Origin: Candidatus Omnitrophota bacterium
GTDB lineage: Bacteria; Omnitrophota; Gorgyraeia; Gygaellales; Profunditerraquicolaceae
Assembly: GCA_026387385.1 (NCBI GenBank)
Contig: JAPLLU010000089.1
Coordinates: 1 to 32,560 of the forward strand
Reading direction: 5' to 3'
Length of the DNA: 32,560 nucleotides
Under the pieces are notes generated by a model, which did no database searches, was not told the origin of the DNA, and worked only from the letters and a program-made list of their open reading frames with translations. This document shows, one piece after another, positions 17,091 to 24,675 of this stretch (the stretch's first letter is position 1; the number at the start of each line of letters is the position of its first letter). The position numbers and the translations under genes are program-made.

Positions 17091-18489
17091 TAATAGCAAA
17101 AATACTAAAGGGCTCATTGTATCTGTCCAGGGTCCGGTAGTGGATGTGAAGTTTCCTAACGCAGAAGATGTGCCGAATATTTTTAGCGTGATAGAAACTC
17201 AATCTGCGGATAGAGAACAGATAGTCCTGGAGGTAGCAGAGCATTTACCGGGAAACATCGCCCGTTGCATTGCCATAAATTCTACGATAAATCTTCAGCG
17301 GCACGAGGAGGCTTTTGCTACGGGTAGTTCTATCCAGATTGTAGCAGGAGACGTGCTTTACGGACGCATCATAAATATCTTAGGCCAGCCGATAGACCAA
17401 AAAGGAGATTTTAAGAGCGCTGAAAAATTCAGCATAAGAAAGCCTGATATGGGCAGCATCGTTAAGGTTAAAAAGTCAAAGAGCGAGAAAAAGAGTTTTG
17501 AAGGTATGGAAATAGGCATCAAAGTCATTGATTTGCTTTTTCCCGTAGTCAAAAACAGTAAGACCGGTATTTTAGGGGGCGCTGCTTTAGGAAAAAGTAT
17601 TCTGACCTTAGAGATTATCCATCATATTGTAAAGAAATATCAGGGTAGCTGCGTATTCGTGGGTATAGGTGAGCGTATCCGTGAAGGAAACGAACTGTAT
17701 TACGAGTTGGTAAAGCACGAAGTTTTGTCTAAGACAATGATGGTTTTTGGCCAGATGAACGAGCCGCCGGGTGCACGTTTTGGAGTGGCGATGACCGGGA
17801 TTACTATGGCTGAGTCCATTCAAAGGAAGAATCAGGATGTTCTGCTTTTTGTAGATAACATTTTTAGGTTTGTTCAGGCCGGAGCTGAGATATCTACCTT
17901 ATTGGGGCGCGTGCCTTCGGAAACCGGCTATCAGCCTACACTAGTTTCTGAGGCGAGTGAATTTCATGAAAGAATACGTTCCTCTCAGGAGGGGGGAGGT
18001 TCTATCACTTCTTTTGAAGCAGTCTATGTGCCTGCAGATGACCTTACTGACCCGGCAGTAGTCGTTCTTTTTAGTTTTCTGGATTCTATCTTAGTTCTTT
18101 CGCGAGAACGTATACAGCTGGGATTGTATCCGGCAATAGACCCCTTGCTTTCTTCATGCGCTAACTTAGACATCGATGTTGTAGGCAGGCGACATTTTGA
18201 AATCGCCCAGGAGGCAATCAGGATTTTTCAGCGCTACGAAGAACTGAGGCGCATCGTTTTAGTTATAGGTATTGATGAATTGTCTAGCGCCGACCGTACT
18301 ACTTATGAACGCGCAAGGAAATTGCAGAATTTTCTTACCCAGCCGTTTTCTGTTGCTGAGGCATACACGGGCAAGAAAGGTGAATATGTAAGCCTGGAAT
18401 CTACGCTTGAAGGATGCGAAAGGATTATCAGCGGAAAGGTAGACCAGAGGCCGGAATCAGAATTTTATCTGATTGGCGCCTTGCCTTAA
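17077..18489 (+). CDS. atpD: F-type ATPase beta subunit (catalytic)
   Basis: The 470-aa protein carries the catalytic set: P-loop GGAALGKS (about residues 168-175; canonical GGAGVGKT), GERIREG with the catalytic Glu (about 198-204), VDNIFRF with Walker B Asp, Asn and Arg (about 260-264), VPADDLTDP and LYPAIDPL with the adenine-stacking Tyr. ATP hydrolysis therefore looks possible. The DELSEED loop that pushes gamma reads DELSSAD near 400-406, so it has lost acidic charge. Beta normally precedes epsilon; here epsilon is at the opposite end of the cluster. Only 2 bases separate its stop from the next gene, a T2SS-type protein, so both belong to one transcript. Confidence 0.93.
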   Translation: MPINNNSKNTKGLIVSVQGPVVDVKFPNAEDVPNIFSVIETQSADREQIVLEVAEHLPGNIARCIAINSTINLQRHEEAFATGSSIQIVAGDVLYGRIINILGQPIDQKGDFKSAEKFSIRKPDMGSIVKVKKSKSEKKSFEGMEIGIKVIDLLFPVVKNSKTGILGGAALGKSILTLEIIHHIVKKYQGSCVFVGIGERIREGNELYYELVKHEVLSKTMMVFGQMNEPPGARFGVAMTGITMAESIQRKNQDVLLFVDNIFRFVQAGAEISTLLGRVPSETGYQPTLVSEASEFHERIRSSQEGGGSITSFEAVYVPADDLTDPAVVVLFSFLDSILVLSRERIQLGLYPAIDPLLSSCANLDIDVVGRRHFEIAQEAIRIFQRYEELRRIVLVIGIDELSSADRTTYERARKLQNFLTQPFSVAEAYTGKKGEYVSLESTLEGCERIISGKVDQRPESEFYLIGALP

Positions 18490-18491
18490 AA

Positions 18492-18953
18492 ATGGACAGA
18501 ATACAAAAGTTATTAGGTGAAATTTTAATAGAAAAAGGTATAATAAATTCCGAGCAGTTGAAAGCAGCCCTGGAAGAACAAAGGACAAGCAAAGAATTTT
18601 TAGGTACGATATTAATCCGGAAGACTCAGATCAAAGAAGAAGACTTGTTGCAGGCCTTGTCCGAGCAGTTTAATGTGCCGTTTGTAAGGCTTAAGAATAA
18701 ATACCTTGATTGGAAACTGATGAAACAATTTAGCCCTTCTTTGATTTTAGACTATAGGTGTTTTCCTGTTGAGAAGGACGATTTAACCGTAACTATCGCT
18801 ATAACCAATCCGTTAGACATGTGGGCATTACAAAAATGCGAAGAAGAGGCTAGGCCCATGAGATTAAAGCTGGTTTTGGCTACTCAGTCAGATATTCAAG
18901 AGGCGATAGAAAGGTACCAGCAATATATGCGCGGGAACATATCTAAGATGTAG
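18492..18953 (+). CDS. Stand-alone GspE/PilB N-terminal (MshEN-like) domain protein
   Basis: From ATG 18492 this is a 153-aa protein with the pattern of the N-terminal domain of T2SS/T4P ATPases: LLGEILIEKGIINSEQLKAA, then LGTILIRK and EEDLLQALSEQFNVPFVRL, ending in a second small domain with IAITNPLDMWAL. It has no Walker motifs and so no ATPase activity. Domains of this type can bind cyclic di-GMP (MshE) or link the ATPase to GspL; which applies here is unknown. The longer ORF in the track (from 18414) starts inside beta in another frame and is not supported. It lies 2 bases after beta and 24 before full-length GspE. Confidence 0.75.
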   Translation: MDRIQKLLGEILIEKGIINSEQLKAALEEQRTSKEFLGTILIRKTQIKEEDLLQALSEQFNVPFVRLKNKYLDWKLMKQFSPSLILDYRCFPVEKDDLTVTIAITNPLDMWALQKCEEEARPMRLKLVLATQSDIQEAIERYQQYMRGNISKM

Positions 18954-18977
18954 GTTTTAAGGCAATAAATAAAGAAT

Positions 18978-21125
18978 ATGCTTAAAAAGTCTGATACGAT
19001 TTTATCAGAGGCGCTGATAGAAAAAGGCCTGGTTGCGAAAGAATCCTTAAATCCTTTACTTAAAGAGGCAGAGACTTCGAAACTTAACCTGCAGCAGCTT
19101 TTGGTCAGGGACGGACTGTTTAACGAGTCGGACTTATTAAAGATACTTGCCGAAAAATTAAAAATTACCTTCCTGGATTTAAAGACATTCCCCTTCAATA
19201 AAGCCGTTCTAGATAAGGTCCCCGTAAAGATCGCATCTTACTATGTATTTGTGCCTATAGAAATAAAAGACAGGATCATTACTATCGCAGTATCTACGCC
19301 GTTCGATATTAAGACTCATGATGAGATAAGGACGCAGCTCGGATATGATATTGAGATGGTTCTTTCGACTCAAGGAGACGTATTAGATAGCCTGCAGAAA
19401 AATTACGGCTTGGCAGCAGATACCCTACAGAGTATCTCTTCCCAGATTCCTAGATTCGATTCTACAAGCGCAATAAAAGATAGCGTAGAAGATATTGAGA
19501 AATTAGCCGAAGACGCCTCGGTAATAAAACTGGTCAACCAGATAATCTTAGATGCTTATAGAAAACGCGCTACCGATATCCATATAGAACCTTACAGAGA
19601 TGGATTGTCTTTACGTTACCGCGTGGACGGCTTGCTTTACGATGCTAATGTGCCTACTGAAATGAAAAATTTTTTAAATGCCATAATTTCGCGTATCAAA
19701 ATTATGTCTAATTTGAATATAGTTGAGCGCCGTCTTCCTCAGGACGGAAGGGCGATAGTCAGGGCCCAGGAACACGTGCTGGACTTAAGAATCTCAACCA
19801 TGCCCACACCTCACGGAGAAAGCGTAGTGATAAGAATACTTCCTACGAAGATGCTTTTTAGTCTGGAAAAATTAGGGCTTGCTAAAAAAGATGTTCAGGT
19901 TTTTGAAAGGTTGATTCAGAAGCCGCACGGAATAATTTTTGTCACCGGACCGACCGGAAGTGGAAAGACGACCACCCTGTATACCTGCCTGACCAGGATT
20001 AATACCAAAGAGCGCAAGATCATTACTATAGAAGATCCCATTGAGTATGAGATTGCGGGAGTAATCCAGGTACAGGTTATGCCGGATATCGGTTTGGATT
20101 TTGCCAGGGGCTTACGGAGCATGCTCAGGCACGACCCGGATGTAATGATGGTCGGTGAAGTAAGAGACTTAGAAACTGCCGAGATTGCTATCCGCGTAGC
20201 CCTGACAGGCCATTTGGTATTTTCTACGCTACATACCAATGATGCAGCCAGCGGTATCGCTCGTTTAATAGATATCGGAGTAGAACCATATCTTTTATCC
20301 TCAAGCGTAGAGGCTTTTATTGCCCAGCGCCTTATAAGAGTGCTTTGCCCTGATTGTAAACATGAAGATAAGAATACGCCTAGAGAACTAAGAGAATTGA
20401 TCGCTAAAGATCTGGGTTTAAAATCTGCAAATGAAGTTAAGGTATTTAAAGGCAAGGGCTGCCCGAACTGTAATTTTACCGGATTCTTCGGCAGGACCGC
20501 AATATATGAGATCCTGTTAGTCGATGATGTCATAAAAGACTTAGTCTTAAAAAAGATGCCATCCAATAAGATAAAGAAGGTAGCAGTCTCGCAAGGCATG
20601 CGTACTTTACGCCAGGACGGCTGGCAGAAGGTTATTTCCGGTATTACTACTCCCGAAGAAGTAATGAAAGTAACCACTTCGGAAGGAGAGATTATAGAAA
20701 AAAGCGATTTAGCTTTATCTGAAAGGCTAGAGGCAGAATCAACCTTAAAAACCGAAGGTATGAATAGAAGGACTTACTCGCGCCTGGATAATAAGATTAA
20801 TTTGCGCTATAAAGCGTTAAAGTCTCAGGAGGAATTGTCTAGGCGCGGTTTTAATCCGGAGCAATTGTGTGTGACAAAAAATATCTCCGCAGGAGGCCTG
20901 CTCTTTATCGCCGATGAACTATTGCCGATCGGTTCAATCCTTGAATTACATATAGAGTTACCCGACGGCTCGCAAGCTATAGAATGCCTAGCCAGAATAG
21001 TAAGGATATATGAATTGGAGCAGGATAGGTCCTATGATATTGCGGTTTGTTTTTTAGACCTGACCGGAGCTGACAGGATGAGATTGAGTAAATATCTAGA
21101 AGTAGAACTCCAGGAGGACAGATAG
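18978..21125 (+). CDS. gspE: T2SS/T4P assembly ATPase GspE with C-terminal PilZ domain
   Basis: The 715-aa protein has an N-terminal GspE domain (about 1-150), then the secretion ATPase core: Walker A GPTGSGKT (about 324-331), Asp box ITIEDPIEYE, Walker B with GEVRDLETAEIA, and His box STLHTNDA. A tetracysteine zinc motif follows (CPDC near 456, CPNC near 495). The core usually ends near residue 570. Here an added domain from about 595 has RRTYSR (RxxxR) and NISAGG (NxSxxG), the two ligand motifs of PilZ. PilZ domains bind cyclic di-GMP, so pseudopilus assembly is probably under direct second-messenger control. It assembles the pseudopilus together with GspF just downstream. Confidence 0.95.
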   Translation: MLKKSDTILSEALIEKGLVAKESLNPLLKEAETSKLNLQQLLVRDGLFNESDLLKILAEKLKITFLDLKTFPFNKAVLDKVPVKIASYYVFVPIEIKDRIITIAVSTPFDIKTHDEIRTQLGYDIEMVLSTQGDVLDSLQKNYGLAADTLQSISSQIPRFDSTSAIKDSVEDIEKLAEDASVIKLVNQIILDAYRKRATDIHIEPYRDGLSLRYRVDGLLYDANVPTEMKNFLNAIISRIKIMSNLNIVERRLPQDGRAIVRAQEHVLDLRISTMPTPHGESVVIRILPTKMLFSLEKLGLAKKDVQVFERLIQKPHGIIFVTGPTGSGKTTTLYTCLTRINTKERKIITIEDPIEYEIAGVIQVQVMPDIGLDFARGLRSMLRHDPDVMMVGEVRDLETAEIAIRVALTGHLVFSTLHTNDAASGIARLIDIGVEPYLLSSSVEAFIAQRLIRVLCPDCKHEDKNTPRELRELIAKDLGLKSANEVKVFKGKGCPNCNFTGFFGRTAIYEILLVDDVIKDLVLKKMPSNKIKKVAVSQGMRTLRQDGWQKVISGITTPEEVMKVTTSEGEIIEKSDLALSERLEAESTLKTEGMNRRTYSRLDNKINLRYKALKSQEELSRRGFNPEQLCVTKNISAGGLLFIADELLPIGSILELHIELPDGSQAIECLARIVRIYELEQDRSYDIAVCFLDLTGADRMRLSKYLEVELQEDR

Positions 21126-21135
21126 GAAAATAAAT

Positions 21136-22347
21136 ATGATATACGAATACCGAGCAAAAGCAGGGCCGAATGAAATAAAAAAAGGAACGATCGAAGCAGA
21201 GTCTGAGAAAGAGGCAATTGAGAAGATAAGCCAGATGGGGTTTATCCCCATACAGTTATCAGAGTACACTGCTTCTATACAGCAGCCTAAAGCCGTTTCT
21301 CAGACTAAAAAAAGAGGTAAGATAAGATCCAGGGAGATTACTATTTTTAGCCGTCAGTTAGCCAGCCTTATAAAATCCGGAGTGCCTATTCTGGACGGCC
21401 TTAATATAATCTCCGAGCAGTCCGAAAATCAATATTTTAAGGAAGTCCTCAAGGATGTCTATAAATCTATAAAAGACGGTGCCACATTATCTTTTAGCCT
21501 AGGGCAGTACCCTGAGGCATTTTCTTTTTTATATATTGCAATGATCCGCGTAGGGGAAGATAGCGGTGCCTTGCCTCAGGTGCTTTTAAGTATTGCCGAG
21601 TACCGCGCAAAACAGGAAGAGATGCTTTCGCGTATTCGTATGGCGATGGCCTACCCCATCCTTATGGCAATCGTAGGTATTGCTACCGTAGTTTTTATGC
21701 TCACCTTTGTAATACCGCGCCTCACCCGTATATTCGTCAATATGGGGCAGGACCTTCCTATGCCTACGCGTATCCTTATCTCTATAAGCGGGGCTTTGCG
21801 GCAATGGTGGATCTGGGGAATAATTTGTTTTGTTATTTTGATTATCAGAAGGCAGGTCAGGAAAAAAAGCGCAAAATTGTCTTTAAGTATATTAAAATTG
21901 CGCCTTCCTGTTTTTGGAAAATTAGTCCTTAAAGCGGAACTCAGCCGTTTTACTAGGACGCTCGCGCTACTTATAAAAAACGGCATACCCATATTAAGAG
22001 GCCTTGAGATTGCCATAGCGGTAATAGATAATGAGATTATTAAGAACCAATTAAGGCAAAGCATCAAAGAATTAGAACAGGGAGGTTCTTTCGGGAAAAG
22101 CCTTAAGCAGTCAAAAATATTTCCTGTTTTTCTGACTAACTTAATCACCGTCGGAGAAGAATCAGGAAAACTCGAAGAAGCCCTAAGCGAAGTCTCCAGT
22201 GCCTATGAACGTGATACCGATGAATCGATAAAGACAATGGCCAGCCTCCTTGAGCCTTTAATGATTTTAGTAATGGGCCTGGTTGTGGGTTTTGTTGTCA
22301 TAGCCATGCTTCTGCCTATATTTGAGATTAATATGGTGGTCAGGTAA
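21136..22347 (+). CDS. gspF: T2SS/T4P inner-membrane platform protein GspF/PilC
   Basis: At 403 aa this has the family's length and two copies of the GspF domain. The first is around FSRQLASLIKSGVPILDGL, the second around FTRTLALLIKNGIPILRGLE. Each is followed by VGEDSG or VGEESG and a membrane region. Three membrane segments are visible near residues 170-195, 220-240 and 375-397. It couples GspE in the cytoplasm to pseudopilin assembly in the inner membrane. It follows GspE after 10 bases. The alternating E-F order matches T2SS operons. Confidence 0.95.
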   Translation: MIYEYRAKAGPNEIKKGTIEAESEKEAIEKISQMGFIPIQLSEYTASIQQPKAVSQTKKRGKIRSREITIFSRQLASLIKSGVPILDGLNIISEQSENQYFKEVLKDVYKSIKDGATLSFSLGQYPEAFSFLYIAMIRVGEDSGALPQVLLSIAEYRAKQEEMLSRIRMAMAYPILMAIVGIATVVFMLTFVIPRLTRIFVNMGQDLPMPTRILISISGALRQWWIWGIICFVILIIRRQVRKKSAKLSLSILKLRLPVFGKLVLKAELSRFTRTLALLIKNGIPILRGLEIAIAVIDNEIIKNQLRQSIKELEQGGSFGKSLKQSKIFPVFLTNLITVGEESGKLEEALSEVSSAYERDTDESIKTMASLLEPLMILVMGLVVGFVVIAMLLPIFEINMVVR

Positions 22348-22349
22348 GA

Positions 22350-22363
22350 TGAGGCGTGAGGTG
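22350..22363 (+). repeat. Heptamer pair TGAGGCG TGAGGTG before the peptidase gene
   Basis: Two head-to-tail 7-bp units lie between gspF and the peptidase gene. The second supplies GAGG 8 bases before the ATG, so the repeat appears to serve as the ribosome binding site. Confidence 0.6.
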
Positions 22364-22369
22364 TAGAAA

Positions 22370-23230
22370 ATGAATTTCTTAGCCAGGATTTTAATCACTC
22401 TATTTTGTTTTTTAAACTGCGCGCAAACAGCTTCTGCCCAGGATTGGCAAGAGGCAAACGGAGAGCATTTTATAGTCTGTTTTACTCAAGATAAAGATTT
22501 TGCCGAAAACTTATTGGATAAAGCTGAAACTTATTACCGCAATATCGCCCTTGATCTAGGTTACGCCAGATATTCTGAGTTTTGGCTGTGGGATAAAAGG
22601 GTAAAGATATATATCTATCCGGACCACGCCTCTTTTATAAAGGCAACCGGACAACCGGAATGGTCTCAAGGGATGGCAGATTATAGAACTAAACAGATAA
22701 TAAGCTATGCCTGGAGCCAGGGGTTTTTAGAGTCTCTACTTCCTCATGAAATGGCGCATTTAATCTTTCGGGATTTTGTCGGTTTCAAAGGTGAGGTACC
22801 GCTTTGGTTAGATGAAGGAGTGGCGCAGTGGGAAGAAGAGCTTAGAAGGAAAGAGATGAAACAGATGGTATATAAGCTTTATAATGATGACTCCCTGCTT
22901 GGTCTGAATGATATGTTGAAATTAGACATCAGAGAAATCAGAGAGAAAGACAGGGTTTACATACGCCCGACGCGCACAAAAAACGATGAACCAGGGATTT
23001 TGTTTGTAAGCGGTAACAATTTAATCAGGACCTTCTACATCCAGTCATTCGGCTTAGTGGGGTTTTTGATAGAAAAATACGGCTCGGAGAATTTTGCTAA
23101 TTTTTGTCGCCAATTACGCGATGGGAAAACGCTTGAAGAGGCCCTGAGGTTCGCTTACCCTACATATATACGCAGCATTAGCGAATTAGAGGACAGATGG
23201 AGGAAATACCTGAAGGAAAGTTATTTATAG
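22370..23230 (+). CDS. Exported gluzincin-like metallopeptidase (peptidase MA-like)
   Basis: The 286-aa protein begins with a signal peptide (hydrophobic core then TASAQ, cleavage about residue 24). It contains HEMAH near residues 126-130 and, some 20 residues later, PLWLDEGVAQWEE, whose Glu is the expected third zinc ligand. This layout is that of peptidase MA-family gluzincins. It would act outside the inner membrane; the substrate is unknown. It sits inside the T2SS operon between gspF and gspG, so it may be a secretion-linked processing enzyme. That is inference from position only. Confidence 0.75.
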   Translation: MNFLARILITLFCFLNCAQTASAQDWQEANGEHFIVCFTQDKDFAENLLDKAETYYRNIALDLGYARYSEFWLWDKRVKIYIYPDHASFIKATGQPEWSQGMADYRTKQIISYAWSQGFLESLLPHEMAHLIFRDFVGFKGEVPLWLDEGVAQWEEELRRKEMKQMVYKLYNDDSLLGLNDMLKLDIREIREKDRVYIRPTRTKNDEPGILFVSGNNLIRTFYIQSFGLVGFLIEKYGSENFANFCRQLRDGKTLEEALRFAYPTYIRSISELEDRWRKYLKESYL

Positions 23231-23245
23231 TCAGAGGAGGTATAG

Positions 23246-23737
23246 ATGATTAAGACACAAGACACCCTGCCTCGCCGGCAGGCAGGCAAGACACAAAGAC
23301 ACCCTGCCTCGCCGGCAGGCAGGCAGGACACAAAGACACCAGTAGCATTCACATTAATTGAACTCATGCTCGTGGTTATTATCATTGGGGCATTAATAGC
23401 AATGGTAATGCCCAGACTTACCGGAAGAGGAGAACAGGCGCGTATTACTGCGGCAGAAGCAGATATAAAAGCCAATATCGCCACTGGTTTAAAACTCTAT
23501 GAGTTGGATAATGGCAGTTTTCCTTCTACCGAAGAGGGCTTAAGCGCCTTATTAAGTAAACCCGGTTCCGCTATTAACTGGAATGGGCCATATTTAGAGA
23601 GAAAACCTTTGGACCCCTGGGGAAGGGCGTATCAATATAAATATCCCTCAGAACACAACACCGTTGATTACGATTTATATTCCTTAGGCAAGGATGGAGT
23701 AGAAAGCGCAGATGATGTTAAGAATTGGCAGGAGTAG
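23246..23737 (+). CDS. gspG: Major pseudopilin GspG with repeat-expanded leader
   Basis: The prepilin motif AFTLIELMLVVIIIGALIA, the GspG C-terminal region DPWGRAYQYKYP and the calcium-site-like YSLGKDGVESADD identify the main T2SS pseudopilin. The mature part is about 129 aa, normal for GspG. The start at ATG 23246 is well supported by AGAGGAGG five bases before it. This gives an odd 34-residue leader before the cleavage site, most of it encoded by two copies of a 37-bp repeat read in different frames (LPRRQAG and SPAGRQ). Cleavage would fall between Ala34 and Phe35; Gly is usual at -1, Ala is tolerated in some systems. Its neighbours are gspF, the peptidase and the minor pseudopilins. Confidence 0.92.
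   Translation: MIKTQDTLPRRQAGKTQRHPASPAGRQDTKTPVAFTLIELMLVVIIIGALIAMVMPRLTGRGEQARITAAEADIKANIATGLKLYELDNGSFPSTEEGLSALLSKPGSAINWNGPYLERKPLDPWGRAYQYKYPSEHNTVDYDLYSLGKDGVESADDVKNWQE
23265..23338 (+). repeat. Tandem 37-bp repeat with GC-rich palindrome inside the gspG leader
   Basis: Two copies (23265-23301 and 23302-23338) of CCCTGCCTCGCCGGCAGGCAGG followed by CAAGACACAAAGACA, differing at one base. Each contains a palindrome centred on GCCGGC that can form a stem. The flank also has AAGACAC AAGACAC, a 7-bp-period pair. Because 37 is not divisible by 3, the two copies encode different peptides, yet the frame remains open. Confidence 0.9.
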
Positions 23738-24128
23738 GGGATTTATTCTTATTGAAGTAATGATTGCAACTGCGGTCTTAGCATTAGGGTCCGTAATGAT
23801 ACACGAAGCCTTCCTTACTTCCCTCGATGCATTTACCTATTATTCTTATTACTTGGATATTGCTCCCTGGATGGAAGAAAAGATCTGGCAGGTGCAGGAT
23901 AGCTTAACCCATCTTGGACAGGAGGCCATTATAGATGCAGGAGGAGAATTAGTAAAAAAGAATAAGAGTTTAAATTGGTCATTATCATATGAGTTGATAG
24001 ATGAAGCGCAATATTTATACAAAATTGGCTTAGTGGTTTCCTGGCAGGAAGGCCAGATAAAAAGAAACGTACTCGATACTCAATACTCGATACTCAATAC
24101 GAAAAAGATACGGGTTTACCCTCATTGA
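23712..24128 (+). CDS. gspI: Minor pseudopilin, GspI-like
   Basis: The 138-aa protein has a short basic leader ending RG, then FILIEVMIATAVLALGSVM, the class III prepilin signal with Glu5. Position between gspG and gspJ and its size suggest GspI. It overlaps the end of gspG by 26 bases; ATG 23715 is an equally good start. The C-terminal end (LDTQYSILNTKKIRVYPH) is encoded by a heptamer array and by the start of gspJ, so the natural C-terminus may have been altered by the repeat. It would cap the pseudopilus together with GspJ and GspK. Confidence 0.8.
   Translation: MMLRIGRSRGFILIEVMIATAVLALGSVMIHEAFLTSLDAFTYYSYYLDIAPWMEEKIWQVQDSLTHLGQEAIIDAGGELVKKNKSLNWSLSYELIDEAQYLYKIGLVVSWQEGQIKRNVLDTQYSILNTKKIRVYPH
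24071..24100 (+). repeat. Heptamer array ACTCGAT/ACTCAAT x4 at the gspI-gspJ junction
   Basis: ACTCGAT ACTCAAT ACTCGAT ACTCAAT AC: a 14-bp higher-order unit twice, period 7 throughout. It lies in the C-terminal coding end of gspI and in the place where the start codon of gspJ should be. Confidence 0.9.
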
Positions 24129-24129
24129 G

Positions 24130-24675
24130 ATGCTTGTGGTAACGGTAATATTGTCTATTGTTTCTTTGGCGATATTTACTACTTTTAATAACGGTATCAA
24201 GATCTGGCAGAGGGTTTCTGTGTTGTTGCCGGAAGAAGATCTGGATATTTTTTTTGACAGGTTTAGTTCTGACGTGAAAAATAGTTTAAGATTTGACGGG
24301 CTTAAATTAACGGGCACAGAATATATGCTTGAGCTGATTACTCTCGTAAATACCCCGAGGTTTCAAAACATGACTCCGGGTAAGGTAATCTACAGCTATA
24401 ACCAGCATTCTAAGATAATAAGCAGGGAAGAATTGGACTTTAGCCATATCTATACGGAAGAAAAAGGAATATCCACCCGGTCAATAAATAATATAAAATC
24501 TTTCCGGTTTCAATATTATTTCCGCGATAAAGAAAGAAAGCAGTATTTCTGGCAGGATGATTGGATGAAAGAAGAACTGCCTTTAGCAGTCAGGTTGGAA
24601 TTGGAGTTTGATGATGGTAACCAAATCCGCAAATTCACTAAAACAGTCAGCATACCAATTGCCAAAAGTCTTTAA
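24130..24675 (+). CDS. gspJ: Minor pseudopilin, GspJ-like, start codon unclear
   Basis: In this frame GFTLIEMLVVTVILSIVSL is encoded, a full prepilin signal, but its Gly-Phe lies upstream of the only ATG (24130), which is the Met inside the motif. The frame opens at 24061 after a TAA and contains no ATG, GTG or TTG before 24130. A rare ATA at 24097 would give an ideal leader (MRKRYG before Phe). A start at 24130 would remove the cleavage signal. The rest (about 180 aa, with FRFQYYFRDKERKQ and LPLAVRLELEFDD) fits GspJ. A heptamer array occupies the expected start region. It overlaps gspK. Confidence 0.75.
   Translation: MLVVTVILSIVSLAIFTTFNNGIKIWQRVSVLLPEEDLDIFFDRFSSDVKNSLRFDGLKLTGTEYMLELITLVNTPRFQNMTPGKVIYSYNQHSKIISREELDFSHIYTEEKGISTRSINNIKSFRFQYYFRDKERKQYFWQDDWMKEELPLAVRLELEFDDGNQIRKFTKTVSIPIAKSL

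Noticed and set aside
18414-18491. Upstream extension of the GspE-N-domain ORF
   Set aside because: It starts inside beta in another frame and adds a sequence unlike the family; ATG 18492 begins just where the domain begins.
19916-20677. 253-aa ORF on the minus strand
   Set aside because: It lies fully inside gspE, opposite conserved Walker and zinc motifs, with no recognisable domains; a shadow ORF.
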